Shown here: piece by piece, positions 11,936-24,730 of the stretch
How the letters are laid out: every line of letters begins with the position of its first letter
Numbering within the stretch: position 1 is the first letter of the stretch
Assembly (NCBI GenBank): GCA_036345935.2
Contig: JADWOT020000010.1
Coordinates: 1,684,309-1,748,308, forward strand
Length of the DNA: 64,000 nucleotides
Direction of reading: 5' to 3'
Origin: Taenia hydatigena
Taxonomy: Eukaryota > Platyhelminthes > Cestoda > Cyclophyllidea > Taeniidae
Made by a program: the position numbers and the translations under genes
Notes under the pieces: model-generated
What the model was told of the DNA's origin: nothing
The model's database searches: none
What the model saw: only the letters and a program-made list of their open reading frames with translations

Positions 11936-12560
11936 TAAAGTAGTAGCTGAAGGCGTACGCAAATGTACCGTCTGCAATGAAGAACACAACGACTTGGATT
12001 GGATGCAGCAACACCTCCTGCGTCGCAGTAATCGCAAGTTCGGCTTGTGCATGCAATGGCTTTATGGATTCGGCTCACTTTTGGAAGCAGAGCACCACGC
12101 AAAGGCACATGGTGGTAAGGTTTGATTGCATTCCATGTTGCTCACCCTTCCAGTTACGTTCCTATTCCAATGAAGACTAAAACGTGTCTTGACATCAGAT
12201 CCGAGATTTTTGAAAAGATTAAGAGATTTCGAGAACCGAGATTCTCCTTACTCCCACGTGCTTGAGAAGGCACAAGCGTGCTCTGCTAAAGAAAAGGTAG
12301 AAAAACTTGCAGCTGCATTATCTGCGGGCCTAATTTTGACGACATCATGTGACATTATCCCACACAGACCAGGATTAATCAACTGAACGAGGCGCCATTG
12401 AGCACTTGCGCCTTCTTTTCCTGCGGGCTTCATTTGACCACAGGGATATCGCGTTCATAATGCAGATGAGGAAAGGGAATGCTTCCTCTTTTATTACGAG
12501 CTAATGAAATCTTACCAGCGAATTCTGGGGATAAATATGTCTTGGTCCTACGGTTTGTAA
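11936..12560 (+). CDS. 3-prime part of a zinc-finger gene, three exons
   Basis: Three segments join in phase: about 11936-12114 (donor G/GTAAGG), 12199-12296 (acceptor GACATCAG, donor AAG/GTAGAA) and 12444-12560 (acceptor GACCACAG, TAA stop). The introns are 84 and 147 bp. The first junction splits a GAT codon exactly and the second is phase 0. Exon one has a U1/matrin-type finger, CTVCNEEHNDLDWMQQHLL then RRSNRKF, and a second C2H2 unit, CMQWLYGFGSLLEAEHHAKA then H. Both are damaged: the last ligand His of the first is Asn (SNRK where SHRK is usual), and the second Cys of the second is Trp (TGG for TGY). Exon two is a charged linker (DPRFLKRLRDFENRDSPYSH) and exon three a helical tail (DEERECFLFYYELMKSYQR). 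The parent family is not identified. It may be a divergent gene with a non-zinc fold, or one in decay. Upstream exons were not found. Confidence 0.6.
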
Positions 12561-14329
12561 AATAATAGGCTGACAAGCAGGACGTAACAAATGCTAGTTC
12601 ATGAGCATTCTTTGTTTAGTAGGTTTAGTGGTAAACTTGCTGCATCAAAATATTTTCGGCTGGATGCTATGCTGTCACATCATAGTAGGTAGACAATGGA
12701 CAGAAGAAGCAAAAGACCTCCATGGTTCTAAAACCGGATATAGTCCTGCTTGTAGAGCAGATGAACTTAAGTCCCACCTATTAATGTTAATCGGAAATTA
12801 ATGATGTGGGCAGCCAAAAGTAATGCGGCATAGAAACATTGGATGGTTAAATAAATGAAGTCTCTCAAAGAGGCTGACAATCAGCTATTCTTTGCGATGC
12901 ACTCGAAGACACGCTTAAGACCGATCAGCAAGATGTTGTAAGCCGTTCTAATCTGCGTGCATAAACTGCACAAATGCTTCCAATGACCTAACCATGTGGT
13001 GAGTTATTAAGCAATTAAAAGTCTGCTTTAAATGTTATTACTTAGATTAAAATGCAATTTGGATGCGACTACATTGTCCGAGACCTCCATAAAAGTGTAA
13101 ACTAAAGTGTTAGAAGTGTAGACAAATATTTTTAGAGCATAAAGGCGTTTGGCTCTTTACGATTTATTTTGTGTCCCTTCTTACACTGCTGTATGCATGC
13201 GTGGAACCAAAATAAAACGTCGAACTTGTCTTTAAGTCGTTTGTTGCCGTCCGCTATGGACCGTGCTAGATTTATTGAATTATCAAATGCGAAGCTTAAA
13301 TGTTTTATAAAATACTGACACCATGCCACTAACTGCCATTTGCATTAGACCAGATCTCCAGCTAATCGTACATTTACCAGTGATATTACATTACGAACCA
13401 CATAAAATTCATTAATTGTTTTAGGCCAAGCACGCTAGTATTGCATGCGCGTGGTAAACGCCACCAATCGTAAGGAACCAAAGTGACCAGACGCATTGTG
13501 AATAAAAAGAACCACTGGTTTTTTTTCATACATTATGCTAGTAAATGTTTGGAGAACCAGTCTAACTGAGGCTTCTAGTGATGTACGGATGCTTCAGAAT
13601 GCCTCAATTGGGTCAATCGAAGCAGGTTCTCCCACTAGTTCAGCGTACCTAATAGGGAGTGAATAAATAGATACACGTGCAAGTGATCTAAGCACATATT
13701 TTGTGTTACGATGCGCTAGTGGCTCATTCATGTCATTTTTTGCATTTCACGAATTTCTGCATGGTTATAAAAATCTCTGCTAAGACAAGCATTTTGTTGG
13801 TGAACAGCGAAAATTCACACAAACCACTGTCAACTGCCACAAAGAGATCACAGAAATTGGGCATCACATAAATATTTCCAGTTATAAACCCAGTCTTTTC
13901 TTCCAACGGCTGACATCAGAGAGCTAGCACAGATGTATGGCGTGAAGTCATGTTCATAGTACTAGCTGACTAACTTTCAAAATGACCCATAACTCCACGT
14001 GCAATGTGCACTGCCTTAGGTTTCAGTGACAAAGTAGGAGCCAGTCTTTCACCAGCGTCAGTGTTTTGCTCCATATTTCTAATTTTAGATCTTTTTGCTG
14101 CTTATCTAGTCTCCGAGAAGCCATTGAACCAGAGTAAGATAAAATCTCAAGGAGCCAGTTAAACTTGTCCGAGAAGTATTATCAAGCTGAAAAAAAATGA
14201 TGGCATTTAGGCATAGATGTATACTGCTTTCTCCGCGGTCACTGGTGTCCACGTCAAAACTAAAAGTTATGGAGTCGGTAGGGCTCACCACTGCTACTGA
14301 CAACGATGCAATGACGAAATCGGTGTTTT
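12561..14329. other. no feature seen
   Basis: About 1.8 kb without supportable features. Open frames at 12601-12801 and 13132-13329 (minus) look like chance. Confidence 0.5.
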
Positions 14330-14870
14330 TGGTGAGAATAGACTTTACGAAGTGAATCCAATATGCATCTGAATGGCCGACCGCGTTCTTTTCATCCATT
14401 AAGCCATTAAGTAGTCTGCTTAATAATTAGCCCTAAGATGTGTGTGCGTTGCGATGCCACTATTATTGGCATAGCAACGAAGGCGTAGCATTGAGGAAAG
14501 ATGCTACTGAAAAGCTAGTTAGTAAATGAAACACTCTGCTGCAGGCAACGGGAAAATGGTGGTAGTAAATGAACAAATTAGAAAGGTTGTATGTAAGTAA
14601 TGTGCAATGGTTGACGAAGATTTGGTTACTTTACTAGGACATGCTGCGTTTGCCAGAAAACCTACGGAAAGTATTTTGGGCAAGGCACTTTGAGATAACA
14701 GGCTTGTAGTGTGTGGACTTTTACTCCACCGTTTATCGGTTCTTGTAACTTTTTTGTGGTGAGTATCGATGTAGTTCGGTCTACAAGCTGTCATTGTTTA
14801 GCTGGTCCCACAGGGGCCTGTAAATGATGAGAAGTAGTGGAAAGTTTGTGGATAGACCAGACATCACTGG
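14330..14870 (-). repeat. dispersed repeat R1, copy C (inverted, truncated)
   Basis: The reverse complement matches 47575-48060 and 1880-2380: TTAAGCCATTAAGTAGTCTG at 14400 mirrors the end shared by copies A and B, and TTTTGGGCAAGGCACTT near 14675 is the same landmark. The minus-strand frame that A and B share is interrupted here by stop codons near 14775 and 14805. At about 14825 the match jumps to a part near 1650-1690 of copy A, so an internal piece is missing. Confidence 0.75.
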
Positions 14871-17800
14871 GTGTAAAAGGCCCATCACTCATCACTCTCA
14901 ACTATCACGGCAAGATATGGCAAGGACTTAAACAAACTGCAAGAAAGAGGTAAAATGCTCCTACAAATTGAAGAATATATTATTACATAGCAGTTGCCAA
15001 AGCCGTCCAACACAATTTTGTTCTGTTTTGGGGGTAAAAGTACACCAATGACACCAATGCTACTGCATCCACGACCCAAAGCAACAAATGACAGATTTTA
15101 AGTTCAAGAACAACCAGAGAAACACTGCTACACGCAAGCAATTGCATTGCTAGCAATTCAATTGTTCTTTACTTCTTTGAAATGTACAATTGCGACTGCT
15201 GTTACTCCGACTTGAATGATCACCAAAGCAGTCAATCAAGGAAATGGCTTCAAATTGCTCTAAATAGCTGCCAACAAGTGTGCTCGTATATAAATATGCA
15301 TTCTTAATCGTGCGCATTGGTTCTGACTCGTTGAAGCTGGCTCGGTCGAAAGATCCATTCACACAAAACCCTAGTCTACCTAATTTTGAGCGTTTGTCAC
15401 GCTAAGAAGCATTCTTATCCTTCTTATAAAGCCACTAATAATTGGTTTAAGCTTGACAACTCATGCTTTTCAACAACTTTATAGGTAGCTCGCCCATAGA
15501 GACTGTATTCCACCTATCTGTGCTGCAATGTCATGTAAACCTAGTGACCATCGATTCTATTTGATGAGGAGAGAATAACGCACTGTACTAAAATAGGTCA
15601 TTTAGCAAAGGTTGTAATGGCAAGAAGTTTTCAATTTTTTTGTAATCTGTTTAGTTATTGATTGCTTTACCATAAAGGGTATAAAGGCTGACAGTGCGTA
15701 CAATTGTGCTGTGTACTATGAAGAGCATAATGACTAGGGTAGTAGGCATTAATTTCTCCTGCGCCACAGTGATAGCTATTTACAGAACATCCTTGGCAAT
15801 AAAATGTCACGCAATGAACCACTTGAATAAGATTCATTGCAATCTCCTTACCTCTGTGAATATAGTGGTCGCACCTTCCTATTTACACTTTGAAGAGCGA
15901 GATAAATGGGATCTACAACCGGTTTCGTGACAGGACTGCATAATGTTTGGTATGGGACCAATGAGAACCATCGACAATTAATGACTGCCTGTCCTTTGTT
16001 ACCTGACGCTGGCAGATATTCGTAGGCGTTGTGGGCGTCGACACTCGAATGCTAGCATAAAGAAGCTCATCACGGTTGACAAAGCAGTAAGCGAAAGAAT
16101 CTTGACAGTCATGGACTAGGTAATCACTTACCGAGCTTTGTTCACAATAGTATTGTCCGAACTTACTACAAGATCTTACAAAGTGGCAAGACGAAGCAGG
16201 AACGTTTGTTAATACCTGCACTAATACTTCCCAGCTTTAACCAATTGTGCTTTCCCATAGCTTTAGCTATCACTAAATGAACATTTGTTTCATATCATGT
16301 TATGCTATCGTGTTGCCATTTTTGCTTGTGCTCAGGCTTAGAATATCAGTGGTTTATGTGCACAATGAAAAACGGAACTAAGCATCTTCGACCTAGATGA
16401 GCATTTCTGCACTTGGTGCCACGCCTTCCACATCTCGTACTCACATCGCCACACAGCTTATGGGTCATTAAGGGTGAGAAGGCTGGAGACGCGTGTATTA
16501 CAACCCAGACGCTGGTGGTAGACGTTTTTATTATGCCCGTTGAGGTGTGCATAAGTCAGATTGAAATTGCTGTTGCCACCGAGATTAATCACGAACTATA
16601 GGTCTGCCCCTTAAATCTGCATATTTTTACGAATCCAAACTAATAAAGTTTCGTGCATCATATCTGGACTACTTTATGACAGAATCCTTAAACCACTTCC
16701 ATTGATTTGTTTTTTAGTTTAAACAGCAGAGATTAAAAGTGATGCTGACTTAAACAATTGACTTGGATGTGATTTTAGCTGCCATTCTAGTGTATTCGAG
16801 CATTCAAGTAAACAAGTCAAGCAGTGCAGGCGGGTAGGCGACAATCAAGTGCGACATTGGAAGGCACACCCTCGTAGTTGATTACTTAAATTTGATCATG
16901 TTATGTGCCCTGTGCAGCATCAAAGCAATGAGAGCTCCAACTTCATAGCAAATGCACGGCCCGCAGTGACTGACATTTGGCTAGGCTGCTTACTATGAAT
17001 TGGTGACAAACTAATCGATAACATTCGCGATTTCCCGACTTCCTCTCAGTTCCCTCGTGACCTACTCGGCAAAGTTGGTGAACAATAAATTGTTTTATTT
17101 CATATTTTGCTGCTTAGTCGATGAACGTTATTGACAAGGAACCCAAAAAAGCCCCATGCAAGCAAATTCATGTAGGGGATATTTATCCCCCAGTATAGAG
17201 CAACTCTCAAATCGTGTGCTAACAAAATGTTTTGCCAGTTGGTTTTAAGGTGATACACTTTGTAGATTCTACTCATTCACGAGTTTCTAAATCTCACTGT
17301 TTATTTTTGCCATGATGACAGTCTCCGCGACCAGGTTTGCCAACCCGCATTTCAAGACAACGTCCCATACCCTTAAACCTCCAGAGCAGATAGATCATCG
17401 GGAAGCGAATTTTTTAGCCGCAACGACCTAGCATGCGCATGTTCTTGTCCCACGCGATAGATCAGTTCTTGTAAACAGACGCGTCCCATAACGAACGCCT
17501 AAATTGAAGTAGACGCAATGCGTTGTCGACGATTAAATGTCCTTGCACTGCATATGAGATGAACAATGCAGAGAAAAATATTTGCCTTAAAAACTGAACG
17601 AAGAAGTCGGTTTAAAATATACTTGTTGTCCCCTGATATGAACAATTTCGGGCTAACCTCTACCCTCTCGAGTGACCAACAGCGATCATCGCTAGGCAGT
17701 TATTTTATATCTTTAATCAGAGTGTGCTATTTAGTGGTTCTATGGTCAATGTGGATGTTTGAACGCAAATTCAGATCTTCCAATAGTCTGAAAATCTATA

Positions 17801-20800
17801 GAACTCACTAACCACCAAAGCGGCTTGATCCGTTATCCAACCACGAAACAACGGCAGGCTGATTCGTACCTCGATTCCCGATATTGCTTCTAATAAAATA
17901 AATCTAATGTTCTCGTGTGTTCTGACATTTATAGCAAGCCACACTTGTCTGACTGGCGGTTTTAATGCAGCCCACACGATCCATGCATAGATGTGCAGCT
18001 TAAAACTTAAACAGGATAGGCGAACGATACGTCTTATATTACCAGGCCAATTTTTTTTAATCTGGAAACAATTCTTACAAATTTTTTAAGGCTTCGCGCC
18101 AGTAATATTTCTAAAAATGTTTGCAAACACTTCAGCTAAGGCTTCGTTATGTGTTGGTTTGTAATTCGGCCTGCTTCACAAACGAGAAGAAGATAGTTTA
18201 CCTAGAAGTGGCTAAAGGGATTGGATCTAGCAGTAGCTTCTGCAGCGTTGTTTCTTTAATCATTCTTTATGCAATTACATTAAGTGGGTAAGAATATATA
18301 AACATCTAATCCTTTTTACACTAGTGCACGGACAGAGCAGCGTTTAGATCAACAACATTTCGCCATAATTACTGTGAACACAAAATTACTAAATAATTCC
18401 TTAGTGTGAGATCGTGCAGAGTGCAGTTATTTACCGCAAGGTCTTTACTGATTCGAATGCCAGTATTTCCTCGTCACGGTTGCGTATGTCACCTATCCAC
18501 AACAAATGCAAACTTTGACAGGGCCTGAGTTGCTACATTAAATTGTGCATAACTCAAATGCGTTTGTATAAACTCTGGATTATTCTGCTTAAGCAAAATC
18601 GAAATCAGTGAAGATGTTGTGGTACACAAACAAGTTGGTTGGAGGAGAAAGACAAACGAAAATTGATGGTCCAGACTCAGCGGAGGAAACCTGTTTCAAT
18701 AAAGAAGTTAACCGAAGATATTTTGAGTTATGCCCCAGCATCAGTCCCCACTTTTGGGGTAGCGCTCGACAAACGACGATGAGAGCATTGGAATACACGA
18801 GTTGGTTGAACTAATAGGGCAGACAAACTCAGCTGCTGTTTCGCCTAGTGATTCTCACAAAGCTAAGTAAGGAAAGATTGGGCAAGCGTCTACCGGTTGC
18901 AAAATTAAATCATCGGTCACCATCCACAAGCAGTTTTCCACATCTTCACATCCGCCTAGGTAGTATTATCATAAAAACACCGCCACTATGCGTTTGAGTG
19001 AGCGAAAATAGGCAAAGCATAAGCGATGCTGTTCTAGACATAAAGGGATTAGCATTGCCAATCTTTCGTTATGTCATTTCGCTTTGCAGTGGCTTCTTCA
19101 AAAAAAATAAGATCATATATTAATAAACCCAGAAATTGTAAAGTTAATACAATTGCAAGTAGGCGTGGAGCGCAACATTGGGAACATAAAATATGCCTTA
19201 GCTGTGGTAGCTCAAATAGCTGATAAAGTGTGGCAAGGCAAAGCGAATCAAATGAGAGAGGAATGCGTACAAGTGAGTGTGTACCCAGCATGTAAAAAAA
19301 TGGACACAAAGAGCTGCGCTTGTTATTGACTCAATACTCAGCCTACCTATCCCTCACAGCTGACGTTGATGCCTTCGCTTGCTCGCATGCACCTGTGATG
19401 CATCTGAACATTGCCTTTATCTCATGCAACTCCTGCGATTTCTGTCTCTTTTTTATTGACATGAGTTTAGCCAATTGTATTTATTGAGTGACGGAATAAA
19501 ATGCTAATATTCCTTGAAGATATCCACAGCACTTAGAACTAGTGTGCAAAATGCAGAGAAGTGTCTTCCAAATCGAAATAAGGGGGGCTTCTGCAGAAAG
19601 ATACCTTGATGGCAACCTACGTGGAGTTGTAGTTCTATTTTAGATGGATTAAAAAGATCCTATTAGCAATGCTGTTTATTGGCTAAGATAGCTAACGGCA
19701 GACCAGAGCAGAACAAACAAACCCACTTGCGGTATTTCATGCACTTACTCTTCGTACACTTCAGATGTGCGCAGAGGATTTGATCTTCAAAGATGATCAG
19801 GACTATGAGGCATAGGAAGAAGAGGGGAACAAAAGGGTAGGATTGTAGACAAGACATTTCGTGGGGGCAAAATCTACAAAGGAACATAAATCTAATAACA
19901 TACTGCATTCTCTCTGCCCATTCATGCAAACCAGTCCATATGACGCAATAAAAGGCATGGGTTACAGTTTTGAAGCTTCAAAGTAGACACCTTCCCAAGG
20001 AACGTCAAATTAATTGTTGATTTTACCATGCAACTCTCAATGAGCATTAATATAGTGGTCTTGGCATTCTCAAAATCCAACGACGAAGACTGTTAGCATC
20101 ACCAAGCTGTTGACGCTGACGAAGGGATCAGGTGAAATAGTAGAGCCACGACAGTCAACAGATTCCTAACCCGTTTTAGCGACAGACAAATGAAGTCATA
20201 CATCCCTACTTATCACTGTTAGGACTATCCTTAAAACGCGTGCTGCTATTTACTTATGCACTAAACTTGCAGTGGTGTTAGTGGCGATGGTGGCTAGAGT
20301 GCGTGTGCATACATTTTCACCACGATTATCCTGAGGATAAGATATGTTGCAATAAAAAGAAGTGCATCTTTAACGACTATGCTCGCGTGCTAGCAGAATA
20401 TGGGGAAGGGAACATTGAAGCATTCAGTGATCAGGAGGAAGGAACAAATTAGACCAAACAACGCCTGAATAGTTAATTCTCTGAAATCCTTGACATGCAG
20501 TGTACCGCATCTAGCAAGCACTACAACAAATCCCACCTATTCTATCCGACCCAACAAAAAGCTGCATACTGGGTCGTTTGCCCTCTATGCCTTCTCTGCA
20601 AAGAGTCCCGATGCCATTTTCACTTTTAAGAGCAGGCAATGCCCGACGCCACTTATATTCCTGTGGCAAAATCAATGTTCTTGAGTGCATTCGTGTGAAT
20701 AGTTCAAATCTAGTCATGGGAGCTGTCGCATACCAGAAGCGAGTTCATTTAGCGACTATTATCAAATAATTACTCACAATTCAAAAGCAGTCAATGCTAG

Positions 20801-21149
20801 CGTATTGTATTTATGCCTATGGTTACACGATCGGTTTGCTAATCGAATAAGTTGAGACCTATAATCATGCGTTAGAACTAATTTCACGACAAGAAAGTCT
20901 TCCATATTTACACTTCTATAGCATATACATATGCAAAACTACGTTTACTAGCACGTACATTCGAAATCAAAAGCGTTTTGCTCAATAAATTTATTAACAG
21001 GCACATATATATGGCTCAAACATTTTCATGAAAAAAATTTCATTGCAAATACCTTAGTGCAAAAGGACCGAGGAGAGCCAGAAGCCTGGAGACAGAAGAC
21101 CATAATTTGATATGCGATAAAACGGTAGTAAATTAATGCATTTTTCTTA
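14871..21149. other. long gene-poor stretch
   Basis: Over 6 kb I find no recognisable gene or repeat family. A few open frames look coding-like by eye but lack homology: 15960-16221 minus (Cys-rich, with GTAACA and GTAAGT donors), 16413-16601 plus, 18608-18814 plus, and a frame at about 19108-19270 plus containing YALAVVAQIADKVWQGKA that ends at a GTGAGT donor. I would not call any of them a gene. Confidence 0.4.
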
Positions 21150-23912
21150 TGGCTGCGTGGTTTCCAATTCATTTATTGCGACTCGAAAAAAATCAATTTC
21201 GAACCAAATATATCCATGTCAAGAGATGGGATCGAGTGAGATCCATTTTGTCGCCATCCACACACAGACACAACGGCCAGCCCGCCAGACAACCAGCCAG
21301 CCAGTTAGCCAGCCCCAATTCATGCTTTTGGACTTCGTCAACCCTATTTCGTCTGCGTCCTATCCAATTCATTCATTGCGACTTGGTGAAATCAATTTGG
21401 CTCCAGATGCATCCATGTCACGAGATGGGATGGCGTGAGCTTCAAATTTGTCGCCATCGAAGCACCGGCAGGCCGAACAGACCGCCAGACAACCAGCCGG
21501 CTAGCCAGCCAGCCAGCCACCCCAATTCATGCTTTTCGACTTCGTCAACCCTATTTCGTCTGCGTCCTATCCAATTCATTCATTGCGACTTGGTGAAATC
21601 AATTTGGCACCAGATGCATCCACGTCACGAGATAAGATCGCGCGAGCTCTATTATGTCGCCATCGACGCACCGGCAGGCCGAACAGACCGCCAGACAACC
21701 AGCCAGCTAGCCAGCCAGCCAGCCACCCCCAATTCATGCTTTTCGACTTCGTCAACCCTATTTCGTCTGCGTCGTTTCCAATTCATTCATTGCGACTTGG
21801 TGAAATCAATTTGGCTCCAGATGCATCCATGCCACGAGATGGGATCGCGTGAGCTTCAAATTTGACGCCATCGACGCACCGGCAGGCCGGCCAGCCCTCC
21901 AGACAACCAGCCGGCTAGCCAGCCAGCCAGCCACCCCCAATTCATGCTTTTCGACTTCGTCAACCCTATTTCGTCTGCGTCCTATCCAATTCATTCATTG
22001 CGACTTGGTGAAATCCATTTGGCTCCAGATGCATCCATGTCACGAGATGGGATGGCGTGAGCTCCATTTTGTCGCCATCGACCCACCAGCAGGCCGGCCA
22101 GCCCTCCAGACAACCAGCCGGCTAGCCAGCCAGCCAGCCACCCCAATTCATGCTTTTCGACTTCGTCAACCCTATTTCGTCTGCGTCCTATCCAATTCAT
22201 TCATTGCGACTTGGTGAAATCAATTTGGCACCAGATGCATCCACGTCACGAGATAAGATCGCGCGAGCTCTATTTTGTCGCCATGGACGCACCGGCAGGC
22301 CGAACAGACCGCCAGACAACCAGCCAGCTAGCCAGCCAGCCAGCCAGCCCCAATTCATGCTTTTCGACTTCGTCAACCCTATTTCGTCTGCGTCCTATCC
22401 AATTCATTCATTGCGACTTGGTGAAATCAATTTGGCTCCAGATGCATCCATGTCACGAGATGGGATCGCGTGAGCTTCAAGTTTGTCGCCATCAACGCAC
22501 CGGCAGGCCGGCCAGCCCTCCAGACAACCAGCCGGCTAGCCAGCCAGCCAGCCACCCCCAATTCATGCTTTTCGACTTCGTCAACCCTATTTCGTCTGCG
22601 TCGTTTCCAATTCATTCATTGCGACTTGGTGAAATCAATTTGGCTCCAGATGCATCCATGTCACGAGATGGGATGGCGTGAGCTTCAAATTTGTCGCCAT
22701 CGACGCACAGGCAGGCCGGCCAGCCAGCTAGCCAGCCAGCCAGCCACCCCAATTCATGCTTTTCGACTTCGTCAACCCTATTTCGTCTGCGTCCTATCCA
22801 ATTCATTCATTGCGACTTGGTGAAATCCATTTGGCTCCAGATGCATCCATGTCACGAGATGGGATGGCGTGAGCTCCATTTTGTCGCCATCGACCCACCA
22901 GCAGGCCGGCCAGCCCTCCAGACAACCAGCCGGCTAGCCAGCCAGCCAGCCACCCCAATTCATGCTTTTCGACTTCGTCAACCCTATTTCGTCTGCGTCC
23001 TATCCAATTCATTCATTGCGACTTGGTGAAATCAATTTGGCACCAGATGCATCCACGTCACGAGATAAGATCGCGCGAGCTCTATTTTGTCGCCATGGAC
23101 GCACCGGCAGGCCGAACAGACCGCCAGACAACCAGCCAGCTAGCCAGCCAGCCAGCCAGCCCCAATTCATGCTTTTCGACTTCGTCAACCCTATTTCGTC
23201 TGCGTCCTATCCAATTCATTCATTGCGACTTGGTGAAATCAATTTGGCTCCAGATGCATCCATGTCACGAGATGGGATCGCGTGAGCTTCAAGTTTGTCG
23301 CCATCAACGCACCGGCAGGCCGGCCAGCCCTCCAGACAACCAGCCGGCTAGCCAGCCAGCCAGCCACCCCCAATTCATGCTTTTCGACTTCGTCAACCTT
23401 ATTTCGTTTGCGTCCTATCCAATTCATTCATTGCAACTTGGTGAAATCAATTTGGCACCATATGCATCCATGTCACGAGATGGGATCGCGAGACCTCCAT
23501 TTTGTCGCCATCGAGGCACCGGCAGGCCGGCCAGCACGCCAGACAACCAGCCAGCTAGCCAGCCAGGTCCAATTCATGCTTTTCGAATTCGACAAACCTA
23601 TTTCGTCTGCGACGTTTCCAATTCATTCATTGCGACTTGGTGAAATCAATTTGGCAACAGATGCATCCATGTCACGAGATGGGATCGCAAGACCTCCATT
23701 TTTTCACCCTCTACGCACAGGCAGGCCGGCCAGCCCTCCAGACAACCATTCAGCTAGCCAGCCAGCCAGCCAGCCCCAATTCATGCTTTTCGACTTCGTC
23801 AACCCTATTTCGTCTGCGTCGTTTCCAATTCATTCATTGCGACTTGGTGAAATCTATTTGGCACCAGATGCATCCATGTCACTAGATGGGATCGCGTGAG
23901 CTCTATTTTGAG
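21150..23912 (+). repeat. tandem satellite, about 13 monomers of ~207 bp
   Basis: Successive copies of AATTCATGCTTTTCGA start at 21317, 21524, 21731, 21939, 22145, 22352, 22560, 22751, 22957, 23164, 23372, 23571 and 23779. Spacings are 207, 207, 208, 206, 207, 208, 191, 206, 207, 208, 199 and 208, with a diverged partial monomer at the left edge from about 21153. Each monomer ends in a variable GCCA tetranucleotide run (for example GCTAGCCAGCCAGCC) and contains ATTCATTCATTGCGACTTGG and a CATCCATGTCACGAGATGGG-type segment. Monomers fall into subtypes. Because 207 is a multiple of three the array is open in several frames, giving a repetitive 238-codon frame. I regard this as a by-product of period length. 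Confidence 0.95.
21905..23392 (+). repeat. higher-order duplication inside the satellite, offset 812 bp
   Basis: The three-monomer block beginning near 21905-21939 recurs from about 22720-22751, an offset of 812 bp. The two blocks look identical by eye over roughly 650 bp. Frames at 22150-22473 and 22962-23285 translate identically. The monomer between them (22560-22751) is a shortened 191-bp type. The earlier and later monomers are clearly less alike, so this is a recent duplication. Confidence 0.85.
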
Positions 23913-23914
23913 CT

Positions 23915-24730
23915 TCATGAGCAAATGTGTCACGGTCAAAGTTCATCTGATCAATGTGGCAACTCATAAAATGGATGCAAGAACGCTACGTTTTGACATG
24001 TTAAAGGATTTGCCATGCTAATGGTGTATTTACTAGAAAGTCCCATCCAGTTTTCAGGTCGTACCATCGCTACGTGTGAACGGAATATGGACTAAACCTG
24101 ACGCTTCCCAGTTGCTTTTTATTAATCCAGCTTATCAAATTTTACTCTGCTTGTACATCCGAGTGCAACATCAAGCATCCTTTGACCTTGTGCAATGTGT
24201 TTGAGGCGCCGCATGACCACGACCAGAGGAGCGTATTCTTCCTCATTTGATGCGTGCATTTCTTAGCAATCAAATTTACCACGTGATTTCAGCTTGAAAG
24301 CCTGTTGAGAACTTTTACGTAGCAATAACAAAGCCAACAGCTAGTGAAATGTCTACAGAGGGCTGTCTCGCGTGCACTAGGTAAATGCATTGATTTCAAT
24401 AAGTTCAGAAATGCTTCGAACTTGCCCACTGTTCTACGTGGTAGGATTGCTTAATGTCATTGCTGGGTCAGGTTTACATTCCACTTCTTGCTTCCATATC
24501 TCATCTCACAGGCTAGTAAGCCTTAGAGCATATAGAATCTTGCTTTACAAGCCACAAACCCTTATGCCTATCGCATATCGTCTTTTACAAATTAACCAAG
24601 CAATCAATAATTTTCGCAGTAGCTGACATCGCGTCAACCAACTCTCATCGTAATAATTAGCATTCATCGTGCGCTTCATCCAAATCACTTCGCTCATACG
24701 CATGTCACTTGAGTCGGTTTGTACAATGCT
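23915..24730 (+). repeat. dispersed repeat R4, copy B, touching the satellite
   Basis: Homology to 9160-10000 begins within a few bases of where the last satellite monomer ends (GTGTCACGnT shared near 23925 and 9172). It continues through GTACCATCGCTAnGTG and CATCAAGCATCC to about 24730. The satellite therefore abuts or interrupts a member of this family. Confidence 0.7.

Noticed and set aside
21149..21865. 238-codon open frame in the satellite, with several 107-206 codon companions
   Set aside because: The monomer length is a multiple of three, so any stop-free monomer frame repeats. Open frames exist on both strands, and the peptide is a translated GCCA repeat without a known fold.
21317..23912. 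Regularly spaced repeats that might suggest a CRISPR array
   Set aside because: The repeated unit is the whole ~207-bp monomer with no unique spacers, and the genome is eukaryotic.
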